From assembly GCA_029962745.1 (NCBI GenBank), contig CM057158.1, forward strand, positions 2,701,558 to 2,765,557: DNA of 64,000 bases, read 5' to 3'. The stretch's first letter is position 1, and each line of letters starts with the position of its first letter. The position numbers and the translations under genes are program-made. This document shows positions 35,021-47,770 of this stretch, one piece after another. The notes under the pieces were generated by a model. It worked only from the letters and a program-made list of their open reading frames with translations. It made no database searches and was not told the DNA's origin. Source of the stretch: Echinometra lucunter. Taxonomy: Eukaryota; Echinodermata; Echinoidea; Camarodonta; Echinometridae.

Positions 35021-35520
35021 NNNNNNNNNNNNNNNNNNNNNNNNNNNNNNNNNNNNNNNNNNNNNNNNNNNNNNNNNNNNNNNNNNNNNNNNNNNNNNNN
35101 NNNNNNNNNNNNNNNNNNNNNNNNNNNNNNNNNNNNNNNNNNNNNNNNNNNNNNNNNNNNNNNNNNNNNNNNNNNNNNNNNNNNNNNNNNNNNNNNNNNN
35201 NNNNNNNNNNNNNNNNNNNNNNNNNNNNNNNNNNNNNNNNNNNNNNNNNNNNNNNNNNNNNNNNNNNNNNNNNNNNNNNNNNNNNNNNNNNNNNNNNNNN
35301 NNNNNNNNNNNNNNNNNNNNNNNNNNNNNNNNNNNNNNNNNNNNNNNNNNNNNNNNNNNNNNNNNNNNNNNNNNNNNNNNNNNNNNNNNNNNNNNNNNNN
35401 NNNNNNNNNNNNNNNNNNNNNNNNNNNNNNNNNNNNNNNNNNNNNNNNNNNNNNNNNNNNNNNNNNNNNNNNNNNNNNNNNNNNNNNNNNNNNNNNNNNN
35501 NNNNNNNNNNNNNNNNNNNN
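35021..35520. other. assembly gap (500 N)
   Basis: Exactly 500 Ns, typical of a scaffold gap of unknown size. Open frames crossing it are meaningless. It interrupts a repeat-rich region upstream of the RNF31-like gene and could hide 5' exons of either flanking gene. Confidence 0.99.
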
Positions 35521-35626
35521 TAGCGAATTTGGGATTCACCAGGGTTTGTGAAAGGTTGCAAAAGGTTCCTAAAGGGTTGGAAGAAAGTTTGCAAATAGTT
35601 TTTGTTGTCACAAGCAGTTTTTCGTG

Positions 35627-35666
35627 TCGCAAAGAAATTTTGAACATGTTCAAAATTTCTTTGCGA
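35627..35666. repeat. 40-bp perfect palindrome
   Basis: TCGCAAAGAAATTTTGAACA is followed directly by its exact reverse complement, with no spacer and ACATGT at the centre. It lies inside the repeat cluster next to the gap. Confidence 0.9.
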
Positions 35667-35754
35667 ATTTATTTTTCCGCAAACAGTTGCTAGCGTTCGC
35701 AAAACAGTTTTAAGCCTTTGCAAATGGTTGTAAGACGGTGTCGCTAAAGTTCTT

Positions 35755-36012
35755 TTTTGTTTCGCCAATGCTAGCGACCACATGACCATATGGTTCATGC
35801 ATAAAATCAACCCACTGAGAGAAATTTGCTTCATATTGACCGAAGTCTATTCTCTGTAGCAACCACTCTCTGACCCAAACAGTCTTTCTTTTCTTCTTCC
35901 TTTCTTTTCTTTCTTCATGTTCTTTCTTTCTCTTAAGTTGCATGATAGCTGTAGCAGCAGCCAGACAGAGCAGTTTTTCAAGGAAAGCAGCATGTTGGGC
36001 CTCTTCCTGCAT
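35755..36012 (-). pseudogene. PIF/Harbinger-like transposase N-terminal fragment
   Basis: The minus strand encodes a Lys/Arg-rich helix followed by VWVREWLLQRIDFGQYE, which resembles the W-VR-WL-RR-FG-Y signature near the start of HARBI1/Harbinger transposases. The reading breaks into unrelated repeat sequence before any catalytic DDE region, so only a relic remains. The family call rests on this one motif. Confidence 0.5.
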
Positions 36013-36380
36013 GGTACAAATTCATTTCCATATTCCAGAAATCCATCTTGAAAAAAATCCTTTGACTGCAGTAAGAAGAAATCTGAAAGTTTGGGAAGGT
36101 TGTGCACCCTTTTTATAGGGTTTGTTTCATCGATTCACCTGGTACTTTTCCATGAGTTAGCAAAAGGTCACAAACATTCACAAATATTGGCAAAGGATTT
36201 GCATATAGTTGCTAATCTTCGCAAATACTGGCTAAAATGTTGCTAATTGTCACTAAACATCGCTTAAAGTTGCTAAATGTCGTTAATGGCAGATGCGATC
36301 CCTGCTGTTTGCCAAAATTCGTCAGAAAAGTTGGCGAATCCAAAATTTGCTACATTCGTAAGCATTCGCCGCTCAGTGAG

Positions 36381-38548
36381 ATACCCCCTTAAGAAAGTAT
36401 TTGCACAGCTTTCCTAACGGGAGCCATGTGGGAACAATTTTTAGTCATGCATGTAGTTCTAAATATCAGTGAGGTCTAAAAATAGTGAATCTGAAGTCCT
36501 TATAGGGGGTACCCAATACTGAAACAATGTTAGCTCATTTAAAAGAGCATGATTCTATTAGCAGAAAATCATCTGCCTAAAATTTTTTTTAAAATCGTGT
36601 TGCCAAGGAAACCCCCAAATGTGGTAAGATTTCAGGATATTTTTGACCCCTCAGCTGTGACCCAGTTTCAACTGGGTATCCACTTTTAGGTCAAAATGAC
36701 GTCAAAATGGGTACCTTGTCGCGCACTTCTAGCAAAATGCGCACAAGGTTGAATACATATTGTACAGTCTAGCGCGTAGCACAACTGCAATGCGCGAAGC
36801 TGGGTACCCACTTTTATGTCATACCTCATACTCAAATTTTTTGGTCAACTCTTGACTTTTTATGAGAAAATTATCCAAAATGCGTTGATTTCGATTGAAA
36901 TCTCATCAAATTTTTAATATTATTCTTCTTAGAATTCTATTCTCGATCATATATCTAAAAAAAAATTTACCATTGTGTAATCACTTTAAGAGCTGAGTTG
37001 ATCATTTATTTCAAAATTTTACATGAATACAACAAAGAGATATACGGTATATTGTTTGGTAAAATGGAACTATAACATCATAATGTTAATCAAGTAAGTC
37101 CCATTTTATACTACACCTAGAAATTTTACATTTCAAAAACAAAACAAAACAAAACAAAACAAATATTTAAAATTTACAATATTTACAGAAAAGTGTGTAA
37201 CAATTTGTATCAATGATTGATCTAGAGTAAAATTGGTGACAGAGTTTTGTTTTCAAATGTGTAATAAACAAACTCTTAACTTTGAAACATTTCTGTTGTA
37301 AGCAAATATAAAAATGAGATGCTCAAACAAATACAGTACCGGTAATACACTATGTATGTCATGAACTATTTACACAATCTTCTTAGGACTTGTTAGAATG
37401 ATTCCCTCTTTACAGTGAGCAATGCCTGTGCAATTCATGCATCCAAACTTAAAAACTATCTTGTATATTTAAAAAAAGTTCTTTTTTTATGTGTTAATTT
37501 TTTTTTCATTATGAACTATTTCTAATTTCAGTAGACAGAGCATTCCATATATTCACCTCAGTATGTTACAGACTGTTTTCTTAAGTTTAAGATTTTTAAC
37601 ACAGTGATTTTTCATTTTTATAATAAGGGTGTCTTACAAATATAATGTAATCTCTAAATAATTGAGGGGGTTTGTCAGATACAGTATTACTTTCTTATTG
37701 ATTTTGTAATGAGTTTTTTTTAGACCAGTGGAAATAAATTTAATTTGAAAATGGATCATGCATAATTAATGTTGTAACCAGGCATAAAAGAGATAATACA
37801 TGTATGTGCTATTTTTATTTATTATTTCTTGTACATACATTCATAATTTGTTTAAGGAATGTCTTGCTTCCTGCTCCCCGTACCTCCAGTCCATAGATGT
37901 GTGGTTAGGTGAAGACATTGTACAACGATTAATATACTACTTTATACGAGAATCAAAATGTTTTATTCCATAGAGAATTCCCATCTTCTTGCTTACAACA
38001 TTGCATTCATTTATAGTTGTATGTCTTTCTCAGCTCAGTTTTTATGTAAACCAATAAATGACACTTTGTCAACTCAGTTCAGAGCTGTTCCATTAATTTC
38101 AAGTTTTCAGATGATGTTCCTTTCCTTCCCTTATTCTTGAAAAATGTGTAATTTGTTTTAGACACATTACCAGTAATTAACAGTTTGTTTGCTTTACACC
38201 AAAAACAGCAGCATGCAGGTGTACATTTAAATGTATTTCTCCTAGGGATATCCTGTTTTCCCCCTCAAAGCTTGAATCATTAAGAAATAAATGAAAGTTG
38301 AAATATGAAGAAATCGGTTAATCATATAAATCAGGCAAAGTGTTCGGCCTGTGACAGATCCTTGAGATACCCACTACCCAGCATATCATTTCCTTTCTTT
38401 CAAGACGCAGTACCATCAGAGGACGCAGATTGAGACATTCAGAATAGTTTGTGAGTTTATCCCAAAAGTTCATCATGTTGCCAAGAATCTGAATGATCCC
38501 TTCAAAAGATAGTGTTTATTGGACTGATTTTGACAAAGATGCTGTTCA
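36381..38548. other. intergenic DNA without recognised genes
   Basis: AT-rich. A GCGC-containing stretch near 36715-36800 and a pair of GGGTAYCCACTTTTA motifs (about 36676 and 36802) look like repeat remnants. A short (AAAAC)n run lies near 37136-37160. Confidence 0.5.
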
Positions 38549-38681
38549 GGGGAGCATTTCATGAAGAGTTTTGTCGGTGATTTTCACCGACTAATTCGGC
38601 CAGTCGGATGCGAGGATTTTCAGGAGCTTGTAACATTTGTCTGTGATTTTCACCGACAAAAGTCTTCATGAAATGCTCCCC
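38549..38681. mobile_element. 133-bp MITE
   Basis: Long inverted ends: GGGGAGCATTTCATGAAGA with TTTTGTCGGTG and TTTTCACCGAC on the left, mirrored on the right and ending CTTCATGAAATGCTCCCC. It lies just downstream of the frameshifted beta-propeller gene. The target duplication was not resolved. Confidence 0.8.
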
Positions 38682-38734
38682 AGATCTGGAATCCATGTGG
38701 AGAACAAAGTGTGAATACAATAAAGCATGCCTGC

Positions 38735-40077
38735 TTATTCTTGTACTTGAATGAAGTGCAGATTCAAATCAAATGCAAATGCCAGCATTGTTGGAGAAAG
38801 TGATACCATGTAGCTCCAAGGCAGTGTCTTGGCATCTGGAGGAGATAGTGGAGATAGTTTGACAGCACTGAACTGTTCCTTTGCTTGTAACTTTCCTCCT
38901 TGAATACAGTATCTGTCCAAGGACAGTTTTACAACACCAGACTGAACATAATGGGCAGCAACTAGCACTCTTCCCTTTGCATCAATTGCAGCATTCAAAG
39001 ATCTGAAAGGATTACCTGTGGTTGCATCCTTCTTCTTACCATTTTTGTCAAAGATTGTTACTGACTTGGATGAGGAGTTAGATGTCACCAAGTATGCTCC
39101 ATCTTCTGTCACACATATTTGCTCTGGCTTAACCTTTCCTGTAGCAATTTCTGTCTCTACTTCATCAGCAGGGTGATATTTCAAGATTTTCGATGTGCCA
39201 TTGGCAACATAGATGTTGTTTTTCTGATCAGAGCAGAGCTGACAAAATCCTGTCACAGAAGACCTGCACTCACTTGTTTGTGGACCATCAGCTGTGTATA
39301 TTTTTATTGTTCCCTTTTGTGAGCTGCCACTAATCTGCCATCTTTAAGGTGGACGATGTCTGAAGCTTTTATTATAGTTGCATTCAGGGGTTGACTTTGT
39401 TCTTTAGAGATAGAAAAGTAAGTTGCAGACTGTTCTTTATCACAGGTTCTGCTCCTTGGTCCACCAAAGCAGACTACAACAGTGTCTTTTGTTACTGAGT
39501 CCATGCCTTCCATCGGAGCTGGTAAATGAAAGGTTTTTACGATAGACAATGACTTCATTGGCATTGATGATGCTGAGGCCGTTGCTGAAGTGCTTGCACC
39601 ATCTGAAGCTGTCAGTTTCCTCAGTATTGAGGTAGTCCCTGAGGTGCCTGGCTTGCTTCTTTTGGTGGTCATATGTTTAACCTGTTGTTGAGTTTCATCT
39701 GCACTAATCTTTCTTTTCAACTCTTTGTTCTCACTTTCCATTTTCTTATGTTGGTTGTCTTTCTTTCTTTTTAGCCTGTCCTTGCCATCATCTGTTAATG
39801 ACTTGGCGTGTATTGCATCCATGCCTCCAAAGAGTTCATCATTGATCACTCGTTCAAATTCTTGGCAGAGCTCTTCAAAAGCTGTTTGATCCTCTTGCTC
39901 AGGATAGTTTGGACATGTCATGCAATGAAGTTTATGCATAAGATTTTCTATATATTTTTTACTCTGCTGTACTTTTTTTTCATGGGTGGTCAGTTCCTCC
40001 AATTTGATCTTGCTTTTCTCTAGGAGGCTGTCAACTCTTTGTTGCCTTTCCTTTTTAAAAGCAGATGCAGCCATCAT
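38735..40077 (-). pseudogene. coiled-coil/beta-propeller protein, copy A, 1-base frameshift
   Basis: An intronless reading that parallels the intact copy at 48713-50071 from MMAASAFKKERQQRVDSLL to the same LHFIQVQE end. At about 39313-39320 a base is missing relative to the intact copy (in the codons for AHEKGTIK), so the first frame stops after 257 codons and the rest continues in another frame (38735-39256). Everything else is open, which suggests a recent loss or an assembly error. Copy A has a coiled-coil N terminus, a Cys pair in LHCMTCPNYP, a basic linker, and a C-terminal repeat half resembling NHL/beta-propeller domains. Flanking similarity shows that the two copies arose by DNA duplication. 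Confidence 0.75.
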
Positions 40078-41689
40078 CTTGTGTTAAATTTTCTTCACTC
40101 TCTCACAAAGCAGAGTGTTTGTATTCCTCTGTGCACTGCAGTTCATGAAGACTTTGAATCGAAGTGTTCTGTGATTGTCAAATTTATCCCTGCTGAGTGA
40201 CTTGAAGCACGTTTAACATATTGGAGTCTCTCTCTACAGAATACTCCAGTGAGCATTGCTTTTTGATGTCCATTTGTAGATGCTGGTACAGACTGGTGAA
40301 GATAACTAGGTCCAAGGTTGTGACGGTCCTTTAGCAGGATTCTATCATCTTTTAATTTATGCTCTTGATGCATTTGAACCTGGTTAGAACTGATAAAAGG
40401 TATCTGTAATGATATATATTTATATCACTTTTGCCTGTCTGCCTCCTGTCTAATTTTGCAGAGCATCAGTCCATGGAAAGTAGTGTGACAAAGCTTATCG
40501 CCATGAGATACATAGCAGCTGGGTATTCCCAAAGTGTCACATGACAATATCAGATCTTTCCCCAGTATATTTCAGAGTTCCATAGCATTGGGTATTCCCA
40601 AAGTATCACATTACAATATCAACCTTGTTTTGAATAGGCACTGCCCTGGAAAGGTGTTTATGAAAACACCACTGAGAACTGCTGGTGTGTTGAATCAATT
40701 TTGGTTGTTATCATACATGTACACCCTCCTCGCACCATCTTTCCTCAACCAAATAGTAGTGTCATATGATTGTTTTGCCTTTTTTGTATGAAATGGGATC
40801 TCTTTTCTTCCATTATCACCTTTTCATTGTAACTGTAAAGTCTGCATGAATTGGGGAATATTTTATCATATATAATGCATTGAAAGTCTACATGTATGCA
40901 CTTCCTGGTTGGAAATTGTCTCTCTTCTTTTTTTTTTTTTTTGGGGGGGGGGGGAGGGGCAGCCATTGACCCTCATGTGCTATTTACATTGTGATATGAA
41001 AAATTATGAATGCCCACATCCTCAAAAAAAAAAATGTACAAGTAACTGATATTTTCCCGTTTTTCCTTTCTTTTTTATATGACCTTACTGTTTTGCAAAT
41101 GATTCAAAGAGTCCCTTACACCGAAACATATTTCCATCTTGATCAAATTTTGTATAGAATGAGGCAAGGGTCATCATATCTGACCCATAGTGATAATGAT
41201 AAAACTTGTCAGACCTGAACAATCTGTCAATCAAGCAAGATGGACACCTGCCAGCTGATTTCTTCTAAACTGAGTTCGTGTTGATAGAGCAAAAATTATT
41301 GCCTCACAGATTTTATCAATGAGGTCTATCTTAGAAAAATTGGTTGAGCAAATCTTTGGAGACCATAAAATGAGAGGGAGGCTCATTTGCATACATCAGT
41401 CAAGTATGACCTTCCAAAACATTTTCCTGTTCATTTTTGATGTATAGAATGCTCTGAAACTGATGTGGCAACAATTTATAGTTTGTATGGTTATCATTAT
41501 AGGTCAAATGTGACCTAAGCCTAACTGATTTACATGTATTTAACAATGCTGTCAAGATGATCCAAGTGCTTTACCTTAACACCAGATGGATTCATTGGAT
41601 AATCAAAGATTATGGTGTAGATGTCTGTTTTGTTACATATCTACCGATCTGACATTTTTCCTCTGAAATTTTTTACCTCTGGCCAATTT

Positions 41690-42075
41690 CCTACTTACAT
41701 TTTGACCTCTGGCGGTGCCAGAGCATTATCTTTTGGATTGTCTGTTCTGCCGTCTGTTCCGTCTTTTTATCTCAAGAACCATGTGCACTAACTTCAAACT
41801 TGGTGCTAGTACATGCAGGCATCACCATTGGCAGATGATCTGATTAATATTGGTAACATGTATATGTAGGTCAAAGGTCAAGGTCAAAGTTAAAAAGGTT
41901 AATTACTTCTGAAATTTCAGGTTTTTAGCCTCAGTGACACAATATCTTAATCCGATAAAGGTATGAAATTCAATAATTGTTCTAAATGTAGTATGCATCA
42001 CCATAGTGTAATGAACTGATTAGATTTTTGTTTGAGTAGGTCAGAAGTCACAGGTCATAGAGGGCAATATACATG
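41690..42075 (+). repeat. diverged relative of the 0.9-kb DR1-bearing repeat
   Basis: Shares the layout of the 0.9-kb elements: a GTCTGTTCTGCCGTCTGTTCC end, CTCAAGAACCATGTGCAC, AACTTCAAACTTGG, CAGATGATCTGATTA, and AGGTCAAAGGTCAAGGTCAA. It is older and truncated. Confidence 0.6.
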
Positions 42076-42137
42076 AAACCAATGTTTTTTAGTTTTATTA
42101 TCACCTTTGATCAACTGTTTTGTATGCATGACTAGGG

Positions 42138-43187
42138 GTGTGTTTAACGGGGAGACTCGTTTTCTAGAAATTAAGAAATGGGTACTTGAGTGACGAACAC
42201 AAGTTGCACTCACAGTGGGTGGTCTCTCTGGATGTCGTGTTTATCGTCGTGATCTGAGTTCCCGAAACCCTCGGGGCCCATGTCCAGCTGCAAAATGACC
42301 CGGCAGTAAAGGTCAAATCTGGCAGGCTTATTACTTTTTATCTGATCCGAAATACAGGAGTCCAAAGTTCCCGCACAAAACGCGACTGAAGTCGCGTTGT
42401 GTTTATTGCCACGACTTGAGTCGCCAATCTCATTCAATGGTAATCAAATCCCCCTCTTTTGCAGAACTCAAGTCCGGTAGACTAGTTCGGTAATCAAGTC
42501 GCTGTCATGTTTATCGAGGGTAACGGGTAAGCTAGTTCGGAACTTGGGTCGCTTATTAGCCCTCTGTTAGTCTCGATAAACACACCCTATGAGGAGACAA
42601 GTATTCAGACTTTTGGTTGGAAGGTCAAAGAGGTCAATCAAAATTAATATGTAATAATAGGTTAATTCAAGAATAGTTTGAGCTATGAAGTTACAGAATA
42701 TAAGTGGAGGCATATGGGAGACACAGGGTATGTTTATTGACTCTTATTGAGGGTACTCGAGGGCTAATGAGCGATCCAAGTTCCGACCTACTGTAGCTTT
42801 TTACCTGTTACCCTCGATAAACATGACGGCGACTTGATTACCAAACTACCAATCTGGACTTGAGTTCCGCAGAAAAGGGGATTTGATTACTGGCTGACCC
42901 AGGTCGGTGACTCAAGTTGTGGTGATAAACATAACGTGATTTTGGTCATGTTTCATTTAGGAACTTCAGACTCCGTTTCCAGTTCAGATAAAAGCAATAA
43001 GCCGGCCAGATTTGACCTTTACTGCCGAGCCATCCTGCAGCTGGACATGGGCCTGAGGGTTTCAGGAACACAGATCATGATGATAAACATGTCATCCAGA
43101 GAGACCACCCGTTGTGAGCGCAATTTGTGTTCATGATTTAGGTACCCATTTCTAATTCCTAGAAAATGAGTCCCCCGTTAAACACAC
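42138..43187. mobile_element. 1.05-kb fold-back element, arms about 460 bp
   Basis: The left arm (42138 to about 42596) and right arm (about 42724 to 43187) are near mirror images with a central spacer of roughly 130 bp. Ends are GTGTGTTTAACGGGGAGACTC and GAGTCCCCCGTTAAACACAC. Inside each arm are repeated GTTTATCG and GACTTGAGT-type motifs. The frames KPARFDLYCR.. on opposite strands are the two arms read through, not genes. No target duplication is clear. Confidence 0.85.
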
Positions 43188-44292
43188 TCACAGTCGTATT
43201 CATCATGTTTACTCTGGTTATCTCAATGATTCAAGAACAGTTTGAGCCATGAACCTTCATTTAGCTGAATCAAGGCAAAGGCATGTAGGAAATGCACTTG
43301 CATTCATCTTATTTACCTCTGACATTTTGATAGAGAGATCCATCTATTAGATTGGGACCCGTAAAAACAAGATGGTACCTTTAAATGAAATATTTTTTAA
43401 TCTTTATTATTATTATTATTGTTGTTATTTTATTTGGCAAAGACAGGCAGGAAAACAAAGTACAAAACAATAGCAGTGAGGTCTTATAGCACTTTACTTT
43501 GATTCAATATCTGCCATCATTTTCATATACAAAGGGAATTTCAGTTTTTCTCAAGTTGAATATAATGAAAAGCATTCAACTTCATTGTAGTTTTTTACAT
43601 GTAGCCCAAATACCACAAATTATGAATGGACTCGTAGTCAGTTTTTAAGAACATTCTTTTTCTCAATATTAATTTTAAATGAGTTGAAGCATTTCTCACT
43701 TTACGAAAAAATCTATTTCTTTCATGTTAAGAAAGAGAATGAGGCTGTTATCTTATATTTCAAAATTATGTTGTCTACATGACATAGAGGGACTTTTTCT
43801 ACTCCAAAAGAAGGATTGCTTGCTCTTTTTATGTGTATTCAACTTTGGAGACTCATCTTTTTAATGGCAGGGTGATGCAATATTTTATACCTTTTTTTTT
43901 CCAGTGTAAAAGAATTGACATGAATTGTATTTTGGCTTTAGTGGGCAGATGAATGATAAGTGACAATGTACATGCATGCTTCTCACAGGACTTTACATGT
44001 ATATTTATCTTACACTATGACTTGTTACACAATGACAGGCATATTTTGAATGTTTGTACTATTTGCTGCACTTTTATCTCTTGTTAAGTACACAATACGT
44101 GTATAAAGTGAGTGACTTGCACATTCTGAATAATTGTGGCATAATGAAATTTTACCTTTGTGTCTTTTAGCTTCTTTCGAGCTTAACTATTTTCAAAGTA
44201 GCTTGAATGGTATGCCATGTTATTGTTCTCTCTTTCTTTCCCTCTTCTCTCTGCTTCTCTTCTATTTTTGAATCATCTCTGCTGCAGTCAAA

Positions 44293-45071
44293 CTAAACAC
44301 AACAAAAAAAGTAACTCCCCCCTAATTCAAAATAGCATAACTTTTTAACAAAAAAGTTTTGAGCAAAATCATTTGGCAGGAGTGTTCCTACACTTATTGA
44401 ATAACTTCTGTGTGAAAATGAGATTGATCCGTTAAGTCATGCTTGAGTGAACAAACAGTGAAGGCAAAAATGTCACTTTTCAAAAGTCACAAGAGTCATT
44501 TTTGGGCTCTGTGAAACCTCTGGCAAATTTGAATCCTTCCATTGTTTGACCCAGTCATGCCTATCCCTGACACTTTTCATGTTTATCACAGTTGGATGAA
44601 CACTGTTTTTTGAGAAAAATGATGTTCAGCCCTCCTAAATCTGCAAAATCCATTCAGTTTGTGGAAAAAAATTGGCATCAACCAACATGAGTCAGCATAT
44701 TATGTGAAAATACCAGGTAGGCGTTTTTTGGGCATTAAACAGTAAATTTTCAGCACTTCCTGCTTCGTCGTTAGCAATTATGTCACTCAACCATGGCACA
44801 ACCTCGAAAAACATCAACAGCACTTAAACAAATGCCAGAAAAATCTTTTTTCACAAACCTCCCAAAATGACTCCTGTTACTTTTGAAAAGTGACATTTTT
44901 GCCTTTAATGTCTGCTCACTCATGCATAACTTGACAGATCAATCTCATTTTCAAACATAAGTTAGTCAATAAGTGTAGGAACACTCCTGCCAAATTATTT
45001 TCATAAAAACATCTTTGTTAAAAAGTTATGCTATTTTGAATTAGGGGGAGTTACTTTTTTGTTGTGTTTAG
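44293..45071. mobile_element. 0.78-kb fold-back element, arms about 220 bp
   Basis: Begins CTAAACACAACAAAAAAAGT and ends with its reverse complement, ACTTTTTTGTTGTGTTTAG. The arms share TTGGCAGGAGTGTTCCTACA, AATGAGATTGATC and AAGTGACATTTTTGCC. The central 350 bp is unique. There is no coding capacity. Confidence 0.85.
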
Positions 45072-45089
45072 AATTTCTTCAACACTCTC

Positions 45090-45115
45090 GCTCTCTCTCT
45101 CTCTCTCTCTCTCTT
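45090..45115. repeat. (CT)n microsatellite
   Basis: A CT run immediately right of the 0.78-kb fold-back element. Confidence 0.9.
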
Positions 45116-46639
45116 TCCCTCAAGCGTACCAGTCACCGAAAGACAATTTGCTTTGTAAATGTTTTGTTAGGGGTTCCATGTCCATGTCACTACACTTTTT
45201 GAGCTTCAAATATTACTTTTATCAAAAGATATTTGTAGTTCAAAAACATTCTCAGTTAACATAAAAGTGACTAGTGAGTAGACTAGTCTTTATTTTTTTC
45301 AGGAATGCAAGGTAGACCTTTTTTTTGGGGGGGGGGGTGTATTTCATATATCAGCTGCACACATATTAAAAAAATTTTGTTTAGGTGACTGTAACATCGC
45401 TGTTTCACGGTTTTTGGAAATTGCTCTGCAATTCTTCCACCCCTTTTCTCTTTCCTTCTTTACTCTATTATTTGACATTCTCTGGATTTTGTATTTTGGA
45501 AAATTTCCTGGTCTTTGCTTTTAGCAGAGAAGTCATGGCTACAAAAGATATCTGTATTCTGAATTTTACTGTCTCCACTTAAAGGGTGTCTCATGATGTT
45601 AGGAAAATTTGGTTAAGTATTTATTTTACGAATAGTTCATATATACACTAAGATGAGATTTCAGAAGAAATTAGATGTTCTGAAATTTCCTTAAAACATG
45701 TACGTGTATTAAGCAAAAAGCAGTCACAATAGCCTAATCATAGTCTGCTTTAATTTGTTCTTTAATTGGCCTGGGGTAAACTCCTGTTTTGGGCGAACAA
45801 ATATATGCAAAAAGTAAAAAAAAATGGTGGCCCATTTTGGGCGACCTAAAAATCTGCCTGTTTAACTGCTTGATAAAAAATTTCAGTGAGAGTCTTGCCT
45901 CATTTTCCTGTTTGACAGAATTTATGTATGACAGTGACTACAAGTATAAGGTAGAACAGCAAAGAAGGTAGAGAAAGAGAGAGGGGGGGGGGGGAGGGAT
46001 GCATATGCTATATACATGTATGAAGTATGAAATAATGAAGTTGCAAGAGAGAGATAAAGAGAAAGTGAGTTCAGAAGAAAAAAATGATAGATATCTTAAA
46101 ATATCTCAGTATACTATCCAACAAAAGCGTTGAAGTTATAACATGCACAAAGAGATCATGAGAAACAGCAAAGAAATTGTTTTTTTAATTAGTGCCACCA
46201 AAACTTGACAAATGAGCACCGAAAAATCATAACCATTCAGATTATAAAGGCCACCAAAATTTGAATTTATTGTGAAGCTCTGTTTTATATCTTGGCACTT
46301 TACAAAAGGTTTTTTACAAAAGTTATTCTGTTTATTAACCTATTGAGATAACTATGTGCAATGCTAACATATCAAAATGAATTCACATTAAACATGCAAG
46401 TAAACATTAGCAAATGTACCTTTTCTTCCTTGTGTACAAACAGAGTAAGGTACCATTACAAATTTGAATGCATTTGATATGAGAACTGTATAAACTTCAG
46501 ATCAGCAACATCATAACAAATATCAGCACTTTATAGCCAATGCATGCATCAGTAGTGCAGAGACATATACAATCATTCAAATGACATTCATATTTACATT
46601 TGCTTACATTAGATATTATGATTGCAAGGGCCTTTGGAA

Positions 46640-47770
46640 GAACAGTACATAATGCTGGAGAGGCTCCCTGTGTAAATAAAACACCTGGGGTGAAGCTAAG
46701 GTGGGGGGGGGGGGGCTTTGGGGTATGTGCCCCTCCTCCCCAAAATTGCATGCCCCCAGGTACCCCCCCCCCCTCCCCACAAAATCATGCTGAGGGTAGG
46801 AAACAAAAAATTGACAAATTGATAGGAATTTAAAGGAATAAAATAGAAGAATTATTCTGCAGTGAGATGTTATTACTGTGTCTTTGATAAAATCAAATAT
46901 GCATCAATAAATGCACCCACGTAGCCAGGGGGCAATGGGGCGGTCACCCCTTCCCCTCCCATAATGCCTGCCCCCAAAAATTTTTTTAAAGAGCTTGAGC
47001 GAGAAGAGAAAAAGGTGAGAGAACATAGGAGAGAAGAAGCAGACGAGAAACAGTGACAAAGAAACATAACCCCCCCTCCCTGCACCCTCCCCACCGAGGA
47101 GCACCCTTTGTGCCCTCAATATGTAATGCTCACACTTCTTATCTCACTACCGCCCCCCTGAAATAAAAATCCTGGCTACACCAGTGTGTGAACAAATTCA
47201 AATTTGATGAAAGAACCTCACTGGGCAGTAGCCAAGAAGCAATCCCAGCTATCACCCCCACAGCCAATCCCCCCCCCCCCAATTCATTTGGGTGCCCCCT
47301 GAAAGATCCCAAGGCCTCCCCCAGTGCCCCCCTGCTGAAAAAATCCCAGCTACGCCATTGTAACACAAATTATTATTGTTACAAGTATGATCATTATTAA
47401 TATCCCTTTCAACCAGATAAATTTCAAATTATCCTATTCACTGAAAGTTGTCATGTGACACTTAAGGAAAGCATAAGATTGCAAGTAATCTACATTTTGA
47501 ATTACAAATTATGTTGCATGCATATCATTGTTCAACATATTTCCTTTATTCTATCAGGGGCGGATGGGGGGGGGGATGAAGCAGCCAAAGCCCCCTGCCC
47601 CTCCCCTTTTGAAATCAAGGACTTTTTTTTCTGGTAAAATAAGACACCTGAAATGCTGAGGACTTTTTTTTTCTTGCTCATCAGCAAATTTGGGGTAAAA
47701 CAGACACCTGAAAAAGCTGACCAGTGTCACCAGTCCCACCCCCTCCCCCCTTTTAAAAAATGCTTGATGT
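46640..47770. repeat. cluster of G/C-run transposon-end fragments
   Basis: Several stretches (about 46690-46800, 46915-47000, 47060-47360, 47555-47765) combine poly-G or poly-C runs with phrases such as GTAGCCAGGGGGCAATGGGG, CAGCTACGCCATTG and TATCAGGGGCGGATGGGGG. These are typical of the ends of non-autonomous DNA transposons in invertebrates. No element boundaries could be fixed. Confidence 0.45.

Larger units (their letters stand above)
35521..36380. repeat. degenerate repeat cluster around a transposase relic
   Basis: Many variants of GCTAAATGTCGC, GTTGCTAA and TTCGCAAA occur on both sides of the transposase-like fragment. The edges carry inverted sequences (TAGCGAATTTGGGATTC against GCGAATCCAAAATTTGC). 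It is probably one decayed element interrupted by the gap. Confidence 0.55.

Noticed and set aside
34967..35834. Long frames of X residues
   Set aside because: They cross the 500-N gap and carry no information.
42210..43136. Two genes sharing KPARFDLYCR on opposite strands
   Set aside because: These are the two arms of one fold-back element read in mirror frames.
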